A program made the translations under genes and the position numbers. Positions 22,821 through 24,545 of a stretch of DNA of 24,545 nucleotides are shown here, in pieces (position 1 is the stretch's first letter; each line of letters opens with the position of its first letter). Source of the stretch: Porticoccaceae bacterium (GTDB taxonomy: Bacteria > Pseudomonadota > Gammaproteobacteria > Pseudomonadales > Porticoccaceae). The DNA is taken from the NCBI GenBank assembly GCA_023255165.1, contig JALRJD010000201.1, positions 1 to 24,545 of the forward strand, given 5' to 3'. Below the pieces are notes generated by a model that was not told the DNA's origin, did not search any database, and was given only the letters and a program-made list of their open reading frames with translations.

Positions 22821-24164
22821 TTACACGTTTAATAACAAGAACTCACGCTCCCAGGATGAGATAACCCGGTTAAACTCCTCAAACTCCACCAATTTGATCG
22901 AGGTGTAGAGCTGAATAAACTCGCTACCAAAGATCTCAATAATGTCATCATCTTCCTGCAACCCGCGCAGCGCCTCCTCCAGCGTACGCGGCAGCGCCAG
23001 CTCTTCATTGTAAGCATTGCCACTAAACGGCTCCGAGGCACGCAAACCCTTCTTTAAGCCAAGATACCCACAGGCCAGTGTCGCCGCAATCGACAGATAG
23101 GGGTTGACGTCAGCGCCGGGGAAACGGTTTTCAATTCGATAATCCTTAGGCAAAGCATCCGGCACACGCAGCCCGGTGGTGCGGTTATCAAAACCCCAAT
23201 GCAGATTAATCGGCGCAGCAACCTCACGGGTAAAGCGTCGATAGGAGTTGACGTTGGGCGCAAAAAAGCTCATCACAAAGGGTGTATAAGTCTGCAGGCC
23301 ACCAAGATACTGGTAAAACGCTTCGCTGTACTGGCCATCCGGCGTAGCAAAAATATTCGAACCATCTTTGGTGGACAGAATGCTCTGGTGAATATGCTTG
23401 GCTGAGCCGGGCTCTGTAGCCATGGGTTTAGCCATAAAAGTCGCGTAAATATCGTGTCTTAATGCCGCCTCACGCACCATACGTTTGAAGGTAAACACCT
23501 GGTCGGCAAGCTTAAGTGGATCACCGTGAATAAAGTTAACTTCCAACTGTGCCGCCCCTGATTCATGGATCAGTGTGTCGACATCCAGTTCCATGGCGTC
23601 ACTGTAGCTGTACATCGTCTCGACAAACGGCTCGAACTCGTTCGCCGCATCAATACTGTACGACTGCCTCGCAGTCTCCGGCCTTCCCGAGCGCCCTATT
23701 GGCGGTTTTAACGCCAGATCCGGATCGAGATTCTTTTCGATCAGATAAAACTCCACCTCGGGTGCAACCACAGGCTGTAAACCCTCAGCTTGGTAGAGAT
23801 CGAGGATCCGTTTCAGCACATTGCGTGATGAGAACGGATGAGGTTTGCCATCTTTGCTGTAGCAGTCGTGAATAATCTGCCCGGTCGCCTCGTTTGCCCA
23901 GGGAACGCGGCGCATAGTGCTTGGATCGGGCTCAAGCAGCATATCGCCATCAATGGTGCCCAGCAGGTCCCAGAAGTCGTCGGAATACTCGCCGGTTACG
24001 GTCTGCGCCAGAATACCTTCAGGCAGGCGGCTGTCCTCTTTAACGAACTTGTTGGCGGGAATAAATTTGCCGCGCGCGTTACCGGTGATATCCGGAACCA
24101 GGCATTCGACTTCAGTAATATTGTGTTCTTTGAGCCAGTCTTCGATGGCTTGTTCGGACTGCAT
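22821..24164 (-). CDS. puuA: glutamine-synthetase family enzyme, probable gamma-glutamylputrescine synthetase
   Basis: This 447-residue protein has the glutamine-synthetase fold. Visible elements are VAPEVEFYLIEKN (glutamate-rich metal site), ESGAAQLEVNFIHGDPL, SAKHIHQSI in place of the usual GMHVHQS, and RIENRFPGADVNPYL near the end of the active site. These variants fit the PuuA group, which joins glutamate to putrescine using ATP, rather than GlnA; the adenylylation region of GlnA is not evident. The start is ATG 24164 with AGGTG upstream, in preference to a GTG at 24179. It diverges from a puuB-like gene, which supports polyamine use. The exact amine substrate could differ. Confidence 0.85.
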   Translation of the reverse strand: MQSEQAIEDWLKEHNITEVECLVPDITGNARGKFIPANKFVKEDSRLPEGILAQTVTGEYSDDFWDLLGTIDGDMLLEPDPSTMRRVPWANEATGQIIHDCYSKDGKPHPFSSRNVLKRILDLYQAEGLQPVVAPEVEFYLIEKNLDPDLALKPPIGRSGRPETARQSYSIDAANEFEPFVETMYSYSDAMELDVDTLIHESGAAQLEVNFIHGDPLKLADQVFTFKRMVREAALRHDIYATFMAKPMATEPGSAKHIHQSILSTKDGSNIFATPDGQYSEAFYQYLGGLQTYTPFVMSFFAPNVNSYRRFTREVAAPINLHWGFDNRTTGLRVPDALPKDYRIENRFPGADVNPYLSIAATLACGYLGLKKGLRASEPFSGNAYNEELALPRTLEEALRGLQEDDDIIEIFGSEFIQLYTSIKLVEFEEFNRVISSWEREFLLLNV

Positions 24165-24211
24165 AGTGCACCTATCCACAGGATGTATAAGTCAATGAGC
24201 GTTACGGGTTA

Positions 24212-24264
24212 TTTTCGAATAATCGTTCAAATAATGTTGAATTATTATTCGAAAAGACCATAAT
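24212..24264 (+). promoter_or_regulatory. 44-bp two-level palindrome over a candidate puuB promoter
   Basis: TTTTCGAATAAT (24212-24223) and ATTATTCGAAAA (24244-24255) are exact reverse complements. Inside, TTCAA (24226-24230) and TTGAA (24237-24241) are another exact pair with the same centre. The inner right arm overlaps a candidate -35 (TTGAAT, 24237-24242), followed after 16 bases by CATAAT (24259-24264). A dimer or tetramer of a regulator bound here would block that promoter and perhaps the divergent one. Confidence 0.6.
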
Positions 24265-24296
24265 GTCAATTTTTAATTGTGAGCAAAACAAGCGCA

Positions 24297-24477
24297 ATGA
24301 CCGTAGCAAACTCATACTACGAGGCGAGTGTAGGCACTTACCCTCGGCAACCCGTTTTAGTAGGCGATCAGCGCGCCGACGTCTGTATTATTGGCGCTGG
24401 CTACACCGGGTTATCCTCTGCCCTGCATCTTGCCGAGCGCGGTTATTCGGTGATTGTGCTGGAGGCGGAACAGATAG
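24297..24477 (+). CDS. puuB: gamma-glutamylputrescine oxidase-like FAD oxidoreductase, 5' end only
   Basis: Sixty residues of the N-terminus are present: MTVANSYYEASVGTYPRQP, then RADVCIIGAGYTGLSSALHL, a Rossmann FAD-binding site with GAGYTG, and VIVLEAEQI. Full-length PuuB relatives are about 430 residues and continue with a GxGASGRNGG segment. Here the frame enters GAATTC and stops at TAG 24492-24494, after residues EFLLT that do not fit. The native residues after EQI were probably EFGASGRNGG, so the gene is cut by the joint and not naturally broken. GTG 24279 is an alternative start. It would oxidise gamma-glutamylputrescine made by the divergent enzyme. Confidence 0.8.
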
Positions 24478-24482
24478 AATTC
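24477..24482. other. EcoRI-site junction of two unrelated sequences
   Basis: GAATTC marks the exact point where the oxidase reading frame loses its family sequence and a TypA-like frame begins. Both sides keep a sensible protein when the site is assigned to each: I-E-F on the left, R-I-P on the right. This is the pattern left by ligation of two EcoRI fragments in cloning. Confidence 0.75.
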
Positions 24483-24545
24483 CTGCTAACGTAGTTTCTG
24501 CTGGCGATATTGTTTGTATTGCAGGTTTAGCAGATGCATCGGTGG
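24478..24545 (+). CDS. typA: internal fragment of GTPase TypA/BipA (foreign DNA)
   Basis: Read with codons in phase with 24476, the last bases give RIPANVVSAGD followed by IVCIAGLADASV, which resembles the domain of TypA/BipA after its GTPase domain, where relatives read AGDIVAIAGL. TypA is a ribosome-associated GTPase. The fragment is open at both ends. Only 4 of its 23 codons end in G or C, in contrast to the GC-ending codons of most genes here, so the source is probably a different, more AT-rich organism. The family call rests on 23 residues. Confidence 0.6.

Noticed and set aside
24297..24494. puuB as a natural pseudogene truncated by a nonsense codon
   Set aside because: The sequence after the break reads as a different gene in another frame and joins exactly at an EcoRI site, so an artificial junction fits better.
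1..24545. CRISPR arrays, tRNA or rRNA genes
   Set aside because: No regularly spaced repeats, cloverleaf-like intergenic sequence or rRNA-like stretch was seen on either strand by eye; a tRNAscan run would settle the tRNA question.

Overview
The window reads as chromosomal DNA of a marine-type gammaproteobacterium near the Pseudomonas/Cellvibrio/SAR92 (Porticoccaceae) side of the class. This placement is inferred from recalled protein similarity: a Pseudomonas-like ThrH, an iron-sulfur (APS-type) CysH, an ETF-QO beginning MEREFMDYDVVIVG, and a cysB/CxxC protein/cysH/thrH order that I recall from Pseudomonas. Genes are closely packed, most have good Shine-Dalgarno sites, and several units end in clear intrinsic terminators. 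I found no rRNA, tRNA, CRISPR array, insertion sequence or prophage.

Layout. 1-2.9 kb: tail of an unknown gene, dimeric dUTPase, malate dehydrogenase, Bcp peroxiredoxin, YajC. 2.97-6.6 kb: a likely operon of a D-cysteine desulfhydrase-family PLP enzyme, an AGCS sodium:alanine symporter, a cN-I type 5'-nucleotidase and a small membrane protein. 6.6-9.7 kb: a sulfur block with a TauE/SafE permease divergent from cysB, which converges on a CxxC thioredoxin-fold protein and cysH. 9.9-11.9 kb: thrH, a TetR regulator and a DUF1285 protein. 12-15.6 kb: the electron-transfer flavoprotein module, with ETF-QO divergent from etfBA. 15.7-18 kb, minus strand: an ECF sigma factor operon containing a secreted His/Arg/Tyr-rich protein, the sigma factor, a single-pass membrane protein that may be its anti-sigma, and a DUF3106 protein. 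18.1-21.1 kb, minus strand: tail-specific protease Prc and exonuclease III, overlapping by 4 bases. 21.4-22.7 kb: a stand-alone tyrosine recombinase with all catalytic residues. 22.8-24.5 kb: a glutamine-synthetase-like gamma-glutamylputrescine synthetase divergent from a gamma-glutamylputrescine oxidase start, around a 44-bp two-level palindrome.

The last 70 bases do not belong. The oxidase frame breaks exactly at an EcoRI site (24477-24482), and what follows reads as an AT-ending-codon fragment of the GTPase TypA/BipA. This looks like a chimeric clone or assembly joint, so the end of the window should not be read as real gene order.

The least described parts are the ECF sigma operon, the CxxC partner of cysH and the lone recombinase with its repeat-rich upstream region. 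I see no wholly new system that the sequence alone proves.
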